Source of the DNA: Shewanella psychromarinicola
Lineage (GTDB): Bacteria; Pseudomonadota; Gammaproteobacteria; Enterobacterales; Shewanellaceae
DNA length: 64,000 nt
Direction: 5' to 3'
Assembly (NCBI RefSeq): GCF_003855155.1
Contig: NZ_CP034073.1
Coordinates: 4,464,001 to 4,528,000 of the forward strand
Part shown: piece by piece, positions 49,338-59,080 of the stretch
How the letters are laid out: each line of letters opens with the position of its first letter
How positions within the stretch are numbered: position 1 is the stretch's first letter
Program-made: the position numbers and the translations under genes
The notes under the pieces: model-generated
Told to the model about the DNA's origin: nothing
Databases searched by the model: none
The model's input: the letters and a program-made list of their open reading frames with translations, nothing else

Positions 49338-50096
49338 TTATAAACGAATACCACCATCAATTTCGAACACTCGGCCATTCACATAATCATTTTCAATGAT
49401 AAAACGCACCGTTGAAGCAATTTCTTCTGGCTGACCTAAACGGCCAACTGGAACCATTTTTTCAAGGCGTTCTAACGCTTCTGGTTTCATGGCGGCGGTC
49501 ATTTCAGTAGCAATAACACCTGGGGCAACGGCGGCACTGCGAATGTTATAGCGCGCGAGTTCTTTGGCCCAGCCTACGGACATGGCTGCTACGCCAGCTT
49601 TAGACGCCGAATAATTAGACTGCCCCATATTACCGGATTTAGCTAAGCTAGAAATATTAATGATCACCCCAGCTTGGCCCGTTTCAATCATGGCTGCAGC
49701 CGCTTCGCGACCACACAAAAAAGTGCCGGTTAAGTTTACGTTGATCACCGATTGAAATTGCTGATACGACATGCGGTCGATCACTTTGCCTTCTTTGGCT
49801 TTGACCATTAACCCGTCACGTAAAATACCGGCGTTGTTAATTAACACATTCACTTGACCAAAATCTTCAACAATATATTTAAAGCCAGCGACGACATCTT
49901 CTTCATCAGTAATGTCTAAGGCGTAGCCTTGTACTTCAGTTGTTGAACCTAAATCAGCACAGGCTTCTTCAAGCTTGGTTTGATCAACATCGATAAGCGC
50001 CAATTTAGCCCCTCGAGCAGCTAAATCGTGCGCCATTGCCAGACCTAGTCCACCTGCTCCGCCAGTAATGACGACAACCTTATCTTTTAATTCCAT
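49338..50096 (-). CDS. ivdG: SDR 3-hydroxyacyl-CoA dehydrogenase of branched-chain catabolism
   Basis: This 252-aa classical short-chain dehydrogenase has TGGAGGLGLAMA (NAD-binding), NNAGIL, catalytic Ser in INISSLAKSG and YSASKAG (YxxxK), and ends in NGRVFEIDGGIRL. In Shewanella the equivalent gene ends the ivd operon and is assigned to 2-methyl-3-hydroxybutyryl-CoA oxidation in isoleucine breakdown. The frame starts one codon earlier at TTG; ATG 50096 is preferred, with GGA upstream. Specificity rests on operon context. Confidence 0.85.
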   Translation of the reverse strand: MELKDKVVVITGGAGGLGLAMAHDLAARGAKLALIDVDQTKLEEACADLGSTTEVQGYALDITDEEDVVAGFKYIVEDFGQVNVLINNAGILRDGLMVKAKEGKVIDRMSYQQFQSVINVNLTGTFLCGREAAAAMIETGQAGVIINISSLAKSGNMGQSNYSASKAGVAAMSVGWAKELARYNIRSAAVAPGVIATEMTAAMKPEALERLEKMVPVGRLGQPEEIASTVRFIIENDYVNGRVFEIDGGIRL

Positions 50097-50108
50097 CAAC
50101 TGAATCCT

Positions 50109-51008
50109 TTATTTTTTCTTTGAAAATTGTTCAAAAATACTCGAAAAATCGCGACGACCATGGCCTTGACGAGCATGATTAACATATAAGCTACGAGCCA
50201 GAGAACTCATTGGTGTGCTTGAATTAGAGGCGACTGCCGCTTCTTGCGACAAGCCTAAATCTTTGACCATCAAGTCAACCATAAAGCCACCTTGATAATC
50301 GTTAGACGACGGTACGTTTTCCATCACATCAGGGCATGGATTATACTTTTCTAAGGTCCAGTTACCGCCACTGCTGACTTTCATGATATCAGATAGCACT
50401 TTAGGATCTAAGCCATTATCCAAACCTAATTGTAATGACTCACTGGTACCGACCATTAACACAGACAACAGCATGTTATTACAAATTTTGGCAATTTGAC
50501 CTGCCCCTACCGCGCCAGCATGGAAAATATTGCCGCCCATAACCGTCAACACCGTTTGCGCTTGTTGATAAGCTTGGTCAGTCCCGCCACAGATAAAGGT
50601 TAAGGTGCCTGCTGCAGCGCCTGCCGTGCCGCCAGAGACTGGTGCATCCATAAACTCAATCCCTTTCTCGGCGGCTTTAGCACCCACTAAACGGGCACTA
50701 TCGGCATCGATGGTAGAGCAATCAATTAATAATGCCTGTTTTGACACCACCTCTAGTAGGCCTTTATTGTTGTCATCACCTAAATACAAACTGCGCACAT
50801 GCTTACCTGCAGGTAGCATGGTAATCACAAAATCGGCCGATGCCGCTGCACCACACGCCGTTTTGGCGCTTAATGCACCTTGTGCAGTTAAGGCTTCTAC
50901 TGCCGCCGGATTTAAGTCAAACACCTTAACGGTTAAGCCGGCTTTAACTAAGTTGGCCGCCATTGGGCCGCCCATGTTACCTAAACCAATAAATGCTACT
51001 GTTGCCAT
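50109..51008 (-). CDS. mmsB: 3-hydroxyisobutyrate dehydrogenase
   Basis: This 299-aa beta-hydroxyacid dehydrogenase has VAFIGLGNMGGPMAANL at the start, MDAPVSGGTAGAAAGTLTF (substrate loop) and GAGQIAKICNNMLL with the catalytic lysine. It oxidises 3-hydroxyisobutyrate to methylmalonate semialdehyde in valine catabolism. AAGGA is spaced correctly for ATG 51008; a second ATG three codons earlier sits on top of that site. Upstream is the CoA hydrolase that makes its substrate. Confidence 0.93.
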   Translation of the reverse strand: MATVAFIGLGNMGGPMAANLVKAGLTVKVFDLNPAAVEALTAQGALSAKTACGAAASADFVITMLPAGKHVRSLYLGDDNNKGLLEVVSKQALLIDCSTIDADSARLVGAKAAEKGIEFMDAPVSGGTAGAAAGTLTFICGGTDQAYQQAQTVLTVMGGNIFHAGAVGAGQIAKICNNMLLSVLMVGTSESLQLGLDNGLDPKVLSDIMKVSSGGNWTLEKYNPCPDVMENVPSSNDYQGGFMVDLMVKDLGLSQEAAVASNSSTPMSSLARSLYVNHARQGHGRRDFSSIFEQFSKKK

Positions 51009-51022
51009 ATTGCTCATCCTTT

Positions 51023-52141
51023 TTAATTAAAGCTTGCTAATGGGTGTTTATCTGCAGCCCAAGGCGATGCAACTAACTGGGCAATCTTGTTTGCTTCCAC
51101 AGCCTCTACATCAGTAAACAACCATTGTGGGCTTCGGTCTTTATCTATCAATAATGCTCGAATGCCTTCGCAAAAATCACCCATGGAGCAACAATTAACG
51201 CTCACGCCTAACTCCCATTTAAAGCATTCTGCCAAGCTAAGATCGGTACCCAATGCTGCCTGAGCAAAAATTAAATGCCAACTAATCGGGCTGCCAGCTA
51301 ATGCGGTTTTTTGTGCTCGTTTAAGCCAATCAAGTTCAGTATTTAGGGTTGATAATTGGTGATGTACATCAAGAATGTCACCGGCCATTAATAAATCGAT
51401 TTGGCTTTGAAATTGTTGCAAAGCACTGGTTGGCAGCGATGCTAAATGCGGCTGAGTCATGCCAGTGAGCAAGTCACTCAATAAGTGATGATTCTGCTCA
51501 CTATCTTGACTCCAAGCCAGTTCAGCCATGGCATCGAAAAATGGCTCTTTTTCATCGCTATTAAGATAATGATTACCCAAGCCAACATACAGCGCATCTG
51601 CTGCCCCCATGTTGTAAGCCGTTAAGCCCAAAAACAGCCCAGTTTTACCCGGCATACGATTTAAAAAGTAGCTAGCGCCTACATCAGGGTATAGCCCAAT
51701 GGTGACTTCTGGCATCGCAATACGGCTGCGTTCAGTGACAACTCGATGACTTCCACCCGCCATTAATCCTAACCCGCCGCCCATCACAATACCGTCGCCC
51801 CACACCAATACGGGTTTACCGAATTGATGCAGTAAATAATCAAGCTGATATTCTTGGGTAAAAAAATCACCGGCTTCTGCGGTCAAGTTATTCGGGTTTG
51901 CCACTGCAGCATGATAAATCGCTCGCACATCCCCCCCCGCGCAGAAGGCTTTGTCGCCTGCACCATCCATTACCACACAAGCAATACTATCGTCCTGCTG
52001 CCACTGAGTTAGCTGCGCTTGCATGGCTTGCAACATGTCGAGATTCAATGCATTAAGCGCTTTTTCGATATTGAGCGTGACCACACCAATTGATTGGCCT
52101 GATAGCGTCCCTAATGTTTGAAATATTACATCTTGAGTCAT
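51023..52141 (-). CDS. ivdE: 3-hydroxyisobutyryl-CoA hydrolase
   Basis: This 372-aa crotonase-superfamily protein of the longer ECH_2 type has VVMDGAGDKAFCAGGDVRAIY (oxyanion hole), LVWGDGIVMGGGLGLMAGGSHRVVTE and MPEVTIGLYPDVGASYFLNR (catalytic Glu/Asp region). It frees 3-hydroxyisobutyrate from CoA in valine breakdown. ATG 52141 overlaps the stop of the damaged enoyl-CoA hydratase gene (TAATG), implying translational coupling to it. Confidence 0.9.
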   Translation of the reverse strand: MTQDVIFQTLGTLSGQSIGVVTLNIEKALNALNLDMLQAMQAQLTQWQQDDSIACVVMDGAGDKAFCAGGDVRAIYHAAVANPNNLTAEAGDFFTQEYQLDYLLHQFGKPVLVWGDGIVMGGGLGLMAGGSHRVVTERSRIAMPEVTIGLYPDVGASYFLNRMPGKTGLFLGLTAYNMGAADALYVGLGNHYLNSDEKEPFFDAMAELAWSQDSEQNHHLLSDLLTGMTQPHLASLPTSALQQFQSQIDLLMAGDILDVHHQLSTLNTELDWLKRAQKTALAGSPISWHLIFAQAALGTDLSLAECFKWELGVSVNCCSMGDFCEGIRALLIDKDRSPQWLFTDVEAVEANKIAQLVASPWAADKHPLASFN

Positions 52142-52924
52142 TAGCCGTTCTTCCATTTTGGGGTGCGTTTTTGAAAAAAGGCATTCACACCTTCAGTTTG
52201 ATCTTCAGTATCAAATAAACCAATAAACCGCTCACGCTCAAGCGGCAGCGCTTGTGTACGCGCCATTGTGCGCCCAGCTTGAATAAGAGGTTTACATACG
52301 TTAACACTGCAAGGTGACTGTCTAGCTACTTTAGCTGCCAGAGCAACAGCGGCATTCAATGCTTGACCTTTTTCGACCATTTCTTCAACTAAACCGATTT
52401 TCTCTGCTTTAGTGGCATCAATAAGTTCACCACACAAAATCATCCGCTTAGCCCAACCTTCGCCAACTAATGCGGTTAAGTTTTGGGTTCCACCGGCGCA
52501 AGGCGATAATCCTACTGATGCTTCAGGCAATGCCATTTTCGCTTGCGCTTCAGCGATACGTAAGTCGCAAGCTAACGCCACTTCTAATCCACCGCTAATG
52601 GCAAAACCATTAATGGCAGCAATCGACACACCGCGAAACGCACTTAAGGCTTCAAACGCTTCACCAAAATGTTCCGCCATGGAAGCTGCATTGACTTTAT
52701 CGCCGTCGGCAAACAAATTTAAATCTGCACCTGCTGAAAAAAAATTTATCCCCTTGACCTGTGATCACCAAAGCATAAATAGTTTTGTTTTAGTTTAGCT
52801 TAAGCACTGTGTGTTTCAGCGCTTGTAAACTGTCAGCGGTCCAAGTATTGGCTGGCGGATTATTCAGGGTCAAAATAGCCGTGTGGCCTATAATATGTTC
52901 AAGAATATCGGGTTGTGTAGTCAT
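52141..52924 (-). pseudogene. ivdD: Enoyl-CoA hydratase, disrupted by a nonsense codon and a frameshift
   Basis: An ATG at 52924 with AAGGA upstream opens a normal crotonase N-terminus (HTAILTLNNPPANTW), but codon 45 is TAA (52792-52790) where a sense codon, probably CAA (Gln), is expected before NKTIYALVITGQGDKFF. Further on, a run of eight T (plus-strand A run 52737-52744) has one base too many; with seven, the frame would continue into SAGADLNLFADGDK. The remaining frame (52141-52716) holds the last 191 residues, including GGLEVALACDLRIAEA and LPEASVGLSPCAGGTQ. The full enzyme would hydrate methacrylyl- or tiglyl-CoA. Two independent lesions make a sequencing artefact less likely, though the T-run alone could be one. 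Confidence 0.88.
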
Positions 52925-52998
52925 AACCTTATGTCCTTATGCTAGAAAATCAGTTGTGGATCATTCAGTTGTAGAATAGTCAGTAGTGAACCTGTTTG

Positions 52999-54156
52999 TT
53001 ACAGGATAGGATGAGCATCGCTGGCTAACAAACGACGGGCAATAATTAAGCGCATTATCTCATTGGTGCCCTCTAAAATTTGGTGCACGCGTACATCGCG
53101 GAAATGACGTTCTAATGGATATTCGCGGATGTAACCGTAACCACCATGAATTTGCAACGCACTGTCACATACTTGAAAACCGACATCGGTGGCAAAGCGT
53201 TTTGCCATGGCACAATAGGCGCTGGCTTCAGGGTCTTGGGTATCTAATTTAAATGCCGCTAAACGCACCATTTGACGCGCAGCAACCAGTTCAGTCGCCA
53301 TATCTGCAAGTTTAAACTGCAATGCTTGAAAAGCCGCTAATGGCTTACCAAACTGTTTACGCTCATTCATGTATTGGGTGGCGTGGGTTAATGCCGCTTG
53401 AGCGGTACCAATTGAACAGGTGGCAATGTTAATCCGTCCGCCGTCTAAGCCTTTCATCGCAAACGTAAAGCCTTGGCCTTCTTCACCGAGTAAATTGGCC
53501 GCTGGCACACGTACGTTTTCAAAACTTATCATTTTTGTTGGCTGAGCGTTCCAGCCCATTTTATCTTCTGCTTTACCATAGGTTACTCCAGCGGCATCAG
53601 CTGGTACCGCAATGGCTGAAATGCCTTTAGGGCCTGGCTCACCAGTGCGGCACATCACCACCAAAAGCTCGGTTTCTCCGGCGCCTGAAATAAACATTTT
53701 CGATCCTGTGATCAGGTAATCATCACCGTCACGCACGGCTTTAGTTTGCAGTGATGCAGCATCACTGCCAGCGCCAGACTCAGTTAAACAGTATGAAGCC
53801 AATAATTGTCCGGTAGTTAAGCCTTCAGACCACTGTTGACGTAGGGTTTCAGTGCCCCAAGTAGTGACCATCCAAGTGGCCATATTATGAATGGTTAACA
53901 TCGCCGTAGTGGTGGTACAGCCATGGGCTAATTCTTCAAAAATAATCGAGGCGTCTAAGCGAGATAAGCCCATGCCACCTTCAGATTCAGGCGAATACAA
54001 TGAACAAAACCCTAGCTCGCCGGCTTTTTGAATCACGTCTTTAGGAAAATGATGCTCTTCGTCCCACTTGGCGGCGAATGGCGCGAGTTGTTCTGCGGCA
54101 AATTGACGGGCTAAATCAGCAAACTGACGCTGATCTTCATTTAAATTAAAATCCAT
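52999..54156 (-). CDS. ivdC: Acyl-CoA dehydrogenase (isobutyryl/2-methylbutyryl-CoA type)
   Basis: This 385-aa flavoenzyme has CLTESGAGSDAASLQTKAV and ITGSKMFISGAGE (FAD/substrate binding), the VQ-like ALQIHGGYGYIREYPLERHFRDVRV block and the catalytic glutamate in HQILEGTNEIMR. It introduces the double bond in isobutyryl- and 2-methylbutyryl-CoA. It lies between mmsA and the disrupted hydratase gene. Chain specificity is inferred from the operon. Confidence 0.92.
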   Translation of the reverse strand: MDFNLNEDQRQFADLARQFAAEQLAPFAAKWDEEHHFPKDVIQKAGELGFCSLYSPESEGGMGLSRLDASIIFEELAHGCTTTTAMLTIHNMATWMVTTWGTETLRQQWSEGLTTGQLLASYCLTESGAGSDAASLQTKAVRDGDDYLITGSKMFISGAGETELLVVMCRTGEPGPKGISAIAVPADAAGVTYGKAEDKMGWNAQPTKMISFENVRVPAANLLGEEGQGFTFAMKGLDGGRINIATCSIGTAQAALTHATQYMNERKQFGKPLAAFQALQFKLADMATELVAARQMVRLAAFKLDTQDPEASAYCAMAKRFATDVGFQVCDSALQIHGGYGYIREYPLERHFRDVRVHQILEGTNEIMRLIIARRLLASDAHPIL

Positions 54157-54367
54157 GCTGGACTCCTGTTATTGTCTTGGATGACTCTTGGGTCATTTGA
54201 TCTTTTGCCCGCCTGCAGCTTAAGCTGCTTAACCATTATAGTGTCTGGTCTTGCTACACCATCATAAAATGGCGCGAGTCAACATTGTCTTGTTGTGTTG
54301 GCAGATAAATGTTGCCGCGATAAATCAATAAACTATCGCGACAAATGGATACTAACCCCAGTGGAGC

Positions 54368-55861
54368 TTATTTGAGATCAATGCTCATGTTAGGGCCGCT
54401 AACGGCTTCTGCATCAAACCAGCGCGAGGTAATGGTTTTAGTTTCGGTGCAAAAACGCACAGCTTGTTTGCCATAAGCGTGTTGATCACCATAGAAACTG
54501 CCTTTCCAACCGGTAAATGAAAAGAAGGGTAATGGCACTGGAATTGGCACGTTAATGCCCACTTGGCCAACTTCAATTTCGTGTTGATATTTACGGGCCG
54601 CGCCGCCCGAGGCGGTAAAGATTGAGGTACCATTGCCATAAGGGCTATTGTTCACCAGCTCGATAGCATCGTCTAAATTTTCGGCTTCCATACAACACAG
54701 GACGGGGCCAAATATTTCTTCTTTGTAAATGCTCATGTCGGTGGTGACATTGGTAAACATGGTTGGGCCAACCCAGTTACCTGACTCATACCCTGCAACC
54801 GTAAAGTCACTACCATCGAGTAAACATTCAGCGCCTTCGGCTTTACCTTGGGCAATTAATTTCAGCACCCGTACTTTAGCTGCTGGGCTAATGACAGGGC
54901 CATAGGCTGCGTCTTTGTCATCCCATAAACCCGGACGGACCTTGGCTAACGCTTGTTTTAATTCTGGGATCCACTCTTTGGCTTTACCGACAAAAATCGC
55001 TACTGAAATCGCCATACAACGCTGACCAGCTGCGCCAACAGAGGCGCCAACCATGTTATTGATCACTTGCTGCTTGTTCGCATCAGGCATGATCACGCAG
55101 TGGTTTTTAGCCCCCGCGAAGGCTTGCACGCGTTTTAGGTTGTCAGTACCGGTTTTATAAATATATTGGCCAACCCCCACTGAGCCCACAAACGAAATCG
55201 CTTTAATGACTGGGTCTCTTAGCAAAATGTCGACTGCTGTCTTGTCGCCATGGATAAGTTGTAATACGCCTTTTGGCGCACCAGCTTCAACAAACAATTC
55301 CACTAAACGTTGTGGCGTCATAGGATCTTGTTCAGATGGTTTTAAAATAAAGGTATTACCACAAGCAATCGATAACGGGAACATCCATAACGGGATCATT
55401 GCGGGAAAGTTAAACGGGGTAATACCGGCGCATACACCCAAGGGTTGAGTGTAGCTATAGGTATCGATATTACGGGCGACGTTTTCAACGGTTTCGCCCA
55501 TCATTAATGTTGCAACACCACAAGCATGTTCGGCCACTTCAATACCGCGCCATACATCACCTTTAGCATCTTCAAAGGTTTTACCTGTCTCTTGAGCCAA
55601 AATCGTCGCCAATTCGTCGTGATGTTCTTTAAGTAAATGTTGGTAACGCAACATGACCCGCGCACGTTCAGACACGGGGACTTCTTTCCAGGTTTTAAAC
55701 GCTTCTTTGGCACTGTGAATGGCCTGCTCTACTTCGGCAGTAGTAGCGCAGTTAATTTTTGCGATAACCGTATTGTTGGCTGGGTTGGTGACGTCAATAT
55801 TGCGATCGCCGCAACCATGAGTGAATTCGCCATCAATATAATGCTTAACTTGTGTGATCAT
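54368..55861 (-). CDS. mmsA: Methylmalonate-semialdehyde dehydrogenase (CoA-acylating)
   Basis: This 497-aa aldehyde dehydrogenase has [17 protein letters not shown], the catalytic cysteine in [18 protein letters not shown] and [14 protein letters not shown], where asparagine replaces the usual general-base glutamate, as is typical of CoA-acylating MmsA. It converts methylmalonate semialdehyde to propionyl-CoA, the last step of valine catabolism. In the 211-bp spacer to ivdC there is a hairpin (CGCGATA 54316-54322, TATCGCG 54334-54340) that may be a processing site. Confidence 0.95.
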   Translation of the reverse strand: MITQVKHYIDGEFTHGCGDRNIDVTNPANNTVIAKINCATTAEVEQAIHSAKEAFKTWKEVPVSERARVMLRYQHLLKEHHDELATILAQETGKTFEDAKGDVWRGIEVAEHACGVATLMMGETVENVARNIDTYSYTQPLGVCAGITPFNFPAMIPLWMFPLSIACGNTFILKPSEQDPMTPQRLVELFVEAGAPKGVLQLIHGDKTAVDILLRDPVIKAISFVGSVGVGQYIYKTGTDNLKRVQAFAGAKNHCVIMPDANKQQVINNMVGASVGAAGQRCMAISVAIFVGKAKEWIPELKQALAKVRPGLWDDKDAAYGPVISPAAKVRVLKLIAQGKAEGAECLLDGSDFTVAGYESGNWVGPTMFTNVTTDMSIYKEEIFGPVLCCMEAENLDDAIELVNNSPYGNGTSIFTASGGAARKYQHEIEVGQVGINVPIPVPLPFFSFTGWKGSFYGDQHAYGKQAVRFCTETKTITSRWFDAEAVSGPNMSIDLK

Positions 55862-56042
55862 GTTGCTTTCCTCGATCCTTGAATATCTTGTGAGTGAATA
55901 ACATCACTCGTATTGAGTTACTGCACAGGTAATGCGGATTATTATGGTTGTCAGTATCACATTTAATGTGGCTGCGTTTGCTTCTACCTGTGCGGTAGTG
56001 TTGTTGAACTAATGCCTTGTTGAGCTTAGCTAATGTTGATTT

Positions 56043-57233
56043 TTACACTTCTATAGCCATGGCGGTGGCTTCACCGCCACCAATGCATAACGATGCCACA
56101 CCACGTTTTAAGCCACGAGCTTTTAAGGCATAAATCAGTGTGACTAATAAACGCGCACCAGAACAACCAATAGGATGGCCTAACGCACAGGCACCGCCAT
56201 TAACGTTGACTTTGTTGGCATCTAAGCCTAGTTCTGAAATCGCTAACATGCTCACCATGGCAAAAGCTTCGTTGATTTCATATAAATCGACATCGCCTTT
56301 ATTCCACTGCACTTTTTCGAACAATTTTTGCATCGCGCCTACAGGTGCGGTGGTAAACATTGATGGTTCTTGTGAATGAGTGGTGTGGCCTTTGATGGTG
56401 GCTAATACGTTTAAGCCAAGTTGTTGTGCTTTGTCTCGGGTCATCAACATTAATGCTGCTGCGCCATCTGATATTGAACTTGAATTGGCTGCGGTGATGG
56501 TGCCGTCTTTGGTAAAAGCGGCACGCAGTGTTGGGATTTTTTCTGGCCGCGCGTTACCGGGCTGCTCGTCAGTATCAACGGTGACATCGCCGCGGCGAGT
56601 GCTGATATGAACGGGTACCACTTCGTCTTTAAATGCGCCTGACTGAATCGCACGATTGGCTTTTTCTAGTGAAGCCAAGGCAAACGCGTCCATTTGTTGG
56701 CGAGTTAAGCCAAAGTCGTCGGCCGTTTTTTGCGCAAACGTGCCCATAGCGCCGCCAGTGTAAGCATCTTCAAGACCGTCTAAAAACATGTGGTCGATGA
56801 CTTTACCGTGGCCCATACGCATCCCACTGCGCGCTTTGTCGAGTAAGTATGGTGCCTGGCTCATGTTTTCCATGCCTCCCGCAATAACCACATTATTGCT
56901 ACCCGCTTTAATTAAATCGTGGGCTAACATGACCGCTTTCATGCCTGAACCACAGACTTTATTGACCGTAGTTGCGCCTACGCTAAAAGGTAAACCAGCC
57001 CCCAGAGTGGCTTGGCGAGCGGGCGCCTGTCCAAGACCTGCTGGTAATACACAACCCATTAATACTTCGTCGACGCTATTGTCACTCACACCCGTTTGGG
57101 CTAATAAGCCTTTAATCGCGGTAGCAGCTAATACCGGAGATGCCACTTCAGATAACGCCCCTTGAAACCCACCCATTGGTGTACGCTTCGCAGCAACAAT
57201 AACGATATCTTGACCTGTTTGCTCTGTACTCAT
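56043..57233 (-). CDS. ivdA: Acetyl-CoA C-acetyltransferase (thiolase)
   Basis: This 396-aa thiolase has the acyl-binding cysteine in NKVCGSGMKAV (about residue 90), VNVNGGACALGHPIGCSGARLL with the catalytic histidine, and the C-terminal GVASLCIGGGEATA with the second cysteine. It cleaves 2-methylacetoacetyl-CoA (isoleucine) or acetoacetyl-CoA. The start at ATG 57233 has GGAG six bases ahead; the frame opens two codons earlier at GTG. It is the first gene of the seven-gene ivd-mms operon. Confidence 0.92.
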   Translation of the reverse strand: MSTEQTGQDIVIVAAKRTPMGGFQGALSEVASPVLAATAIKGLLAQTGVSDNSVDEVLMGCVLPAGLGQAPARQATLGAGLPFSVGATTVNKVCGSGMKAVMLAHDLIKAGSNNVVIAGGMENMSQAPYLLDKARSGMRMGHGKVIDHMFLDGLEDAYTGGAMGTFAQKTADDFGLTRQQMDAFALASLEKANRAIQSGAFKDEVVPVHISTRRGDVTVDTDEQPGNARPEKIPTLRAAFTKDGTITAANSSSISDGAAALMLMTRDKAQQLGLNVLATIKGHTTHSQEPSMFTTAPVGAMQKLFEKVQWNKGDVDLYEINEAFAMVSMLAISELGLDANKVNVNGGACALGHPIGCSGARLLVTLIYALKARGLKRGVASLCIGGGEATAMAIEV

Positions 57234-57288
57234 AACCACTCCAATTTACTGCGCGTAAAAATTAACATCAATAATATGAATATCACTC

Positions 57289-57309
57289 TGACGTTGACGC
57301 GAACGTAAA
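57289..57309 (-). promoter_or_regulatory. Candidate regulator (LiuR-like) operator before ivdA
   Basis: An inverted repeat, TGACGTT, 6-bp spacer, AACGTAA, lies 56-76 bp upstream of ivdA. In Shewanella the MerR-family LiuR controls branched-chain acyl-CoA operons through ACGT-containing palindromes. The match to that motif is from memory and the regulator gene is not in the window, so this is tentative. Confidence 0.4.
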
Positions 57310-57589
57310 GCAAGTAAAAAATGGTCTAAACTGTGATGTTAATCTCACTGAGTTGTCATTGAAGATTTACACTTGATAAAAACAGATCGGAATTGATAAC
57401 TAATTAACTGTTTGTAATAGCGTTATTAGCTATAGGTGTTACTGAGGATAACTGAATTAAACTTTAGTCTATGAGGTATATCTATAAGGTAAGTCTACCG
57501 GAAGAAATGGAGCTCGGTAGGCTTTTAGTCATCGAACTTCAGCCAAAATCGACATTCACTCGAGTCACAATTATCTGAATGTCAGAGAA

Positions 57590-57623
57590 ACAAAAGGCTA
57601 CTACACGTTATCGCGTAATAGCC
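57590..57623 (-). terminator. Terminator after metA
   Basis: On the minus strand GGCTATTAC and GTAGTAGCC form a stem (57596-57623) with one internal mismatch, followed by TTTTGTTT. It lies about 80 bp after metA. Confidence 0.75.
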
Positions 57624-57702
57624 CCAATGTAAGTAACCCCATCTTCAAACCCGAGTTAAGGTTAAGTAAATTGGTTAGTTAGTTGATCAATATATCACTA
57701 GG

Positions 57703-58647
57703 TTATTTTTTATTTTCCCATGGCGTTTTGGCATTCATGTCTGATAAATCATAAGGCGTTAACTGATAAACGTAATAGTTAAGCCAATTACTGACTAATA
57801 AACTGCCATGGCTATGCCAACGGACAATAGGATCTTGATTGGGATCATCTTGACGGTAATAATTTTTGGGAATATCAGGGTTAAGTCCCTGGCCCACATC
57901 GCGGACATATTCTTCGTTTAACGTGTCTTTTTGATACTCAGGATGGCCCATAACAAACACATTATGGTTATCGCGACTGAGCACAATATAGGCCCCAGCT
58001 TCATCAGATTCTGCCAACACTTCTAAATCAGGATGTTGGCGAACTTGTTCGATGTCCATTTCAGCAAATCGTGAATGCGGCGCAAAAAATTCATCATCAA
58101 AACCACGTAATAATGGATGCGGGTCGCTGGTTCGGCGATGATTAAATACCCCTGTACGTTTGTTCGCTAATAACCGACGGTGCAAATCATATAGATGATA
58201 AAAACCAGCATGAGCAGCCCAACACAGAAATAATACTGATGTCACATGTTGTTGAGACCAATCAATAATCTCGCGAATATGGTCCCAATATTCAACATCT
58301 TTAAAATCAATTTGCCCTAGCGGCGCGCCCGTAATAATCAAGCCATCGTAATTGTTATGTCTGATGTCTTCAAAATCACGATAAAAAGTATTCATGTGGT
58401 CCACTGAAGTGTGCTTCGATTCTTTATCATGAATGCGTAATAAATCAACCCCAACCTGCAATGGTGTGTTACCCAGTAAACGTAATAGTTGGGTTTCTGT
58501 TTCGATTTTATTAGGCATTAAATTCAAGATTAATACCCGCATTGGACGAATGTCCTGATTGGCTGCACGGGTTTCTGACATCACAAAGATATTTTCTGAC
58601 TCTAAAATACTTGCCGCTGGCAGGTTATCTGGAATTCGAACCGGCAT
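57703..58647 (-). CDS. metA: Homoserine O-succinyltransferase
   Basis: This 314-aa enzyme makes O-succinylhomoserine, the first step of methionine synthesis. The residues line up with E. coli MetA: nucleophile C142 (FLCWAAHAG), H235 and E237 (VMGHPEYQK), and G111 (TGAPLGQI), which in this family goes with succinyl, not acetyl, specificity. The ATG is preceded by AAAGGTAAC. It is a single gene with a terminator downstream. No strong MetJ box was recognised upstream. Confidence 0.96.
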   Translation of the reverse strand: MPVRIPDNLPAASILESENIFVMSETRAANQDIRPMRVLILNLMPNKIETETQLLRLLGNTPLQVGVDLLRIHDKESKHTSVDHMNTFYRDFEDIRHNNYDGLIITGAPLGQIDFKDVEYWDHIREIIDWSQQHVTSVLFLCWAAHAGFYHLYDLHRRLLANKRTGVFNHRRTSDPHPLLRGFDDEFFAPHSRFAEMDIEQVRQHPDLEVLAESDEAGAYIVLSRDNHNVFVMGHPEYQKDTLNEEYVRDVGQGLNPDIPKNYYRQDDPNQDPIVRWHSHGSLLVSNWLNYYVYQLTPYDLSDMNAKTPWENKK

Positions 58648-59080
58648 ACTTGTTACCTTTTGTGTGGATTAAACAAATTATCTTGCGTTTGTAACCATAA
58701 GCATCTTACTTAACAATGAGCTTGTCGTAACGATCATATCGTCGCTTAACCGACTTACATAGAATGTGCAGACATAATTAACGTATTTAACCCTGCATTT
58801 ATTACCGATTGAGATCACAAAACCGATATAAATTTTTGCCTAAAAAACCGCCCAAACATCTGCATTATCATCGTCACATTATGTTAAAAAAATAATGATC
58901 TACCTGTCTATAAGGCTTGTAGCATGCTCGACTACCCTATCATGGCCGTGAGTACCAAGCGCTCACGGTTAACAGCTTTTATCATACACAAGGATGTCTA
59001 GAAGTCTACACGTCTTAGTCGAAAAATTTTCCTGCTTGTTATCAATAACTGATATTCCTATTATAAGGCACCATATTACG
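58648..59080. other. Divergent region between metA and an SDR gene
   Basis: A 433-bp non-coding region serves two divergent genes. Toward the SDR gene, TTGTTA (59036-59041) and TATTAT (59059-59064) are 17 bp apart and could be a promoter, which would leave a very short leader before ATG 59081. An AGACATAA/TTAACGTA pair at 58770-58785 only weakly resembles MetJ boxes. No terminator is needed or seen. Confidence 0.45.

Larger units (their letters stand above)
57234..57702. other. Intergenic region upstream of the ivd operon and downstream of metA
   Basis: This 469-bp region has no gene. It contains a candidate operator for the ivd operon (57289-57309), a hairpin at 57490-57522 (CTACCG/CGGTAG arms) and the metA terminator at 57590-57623. 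The ivd promoter was not identified with confidence. Confidence 0.55.

Noticed and set aside
50605..51030. 141-codon plus-strand frame opposite mmsB, and similar long antisense frames at 52412-52798 and 56788-57165
   Set aside because: Each lies antisense to a well-supported gene, lacks protein-like composition and has no ribosome-binding site.
54312..54344. Hairpin between mmsA and ivdC as terminator
   Set aside because: No T-run follows and the operon continues; more likely a processing or stability element.
58770..58785. MetJ-box-like pair upstream of metA
   Set aside because: AGACATAA/TTAACGTA matches the AGACGTCT consensus too poorly to be called.
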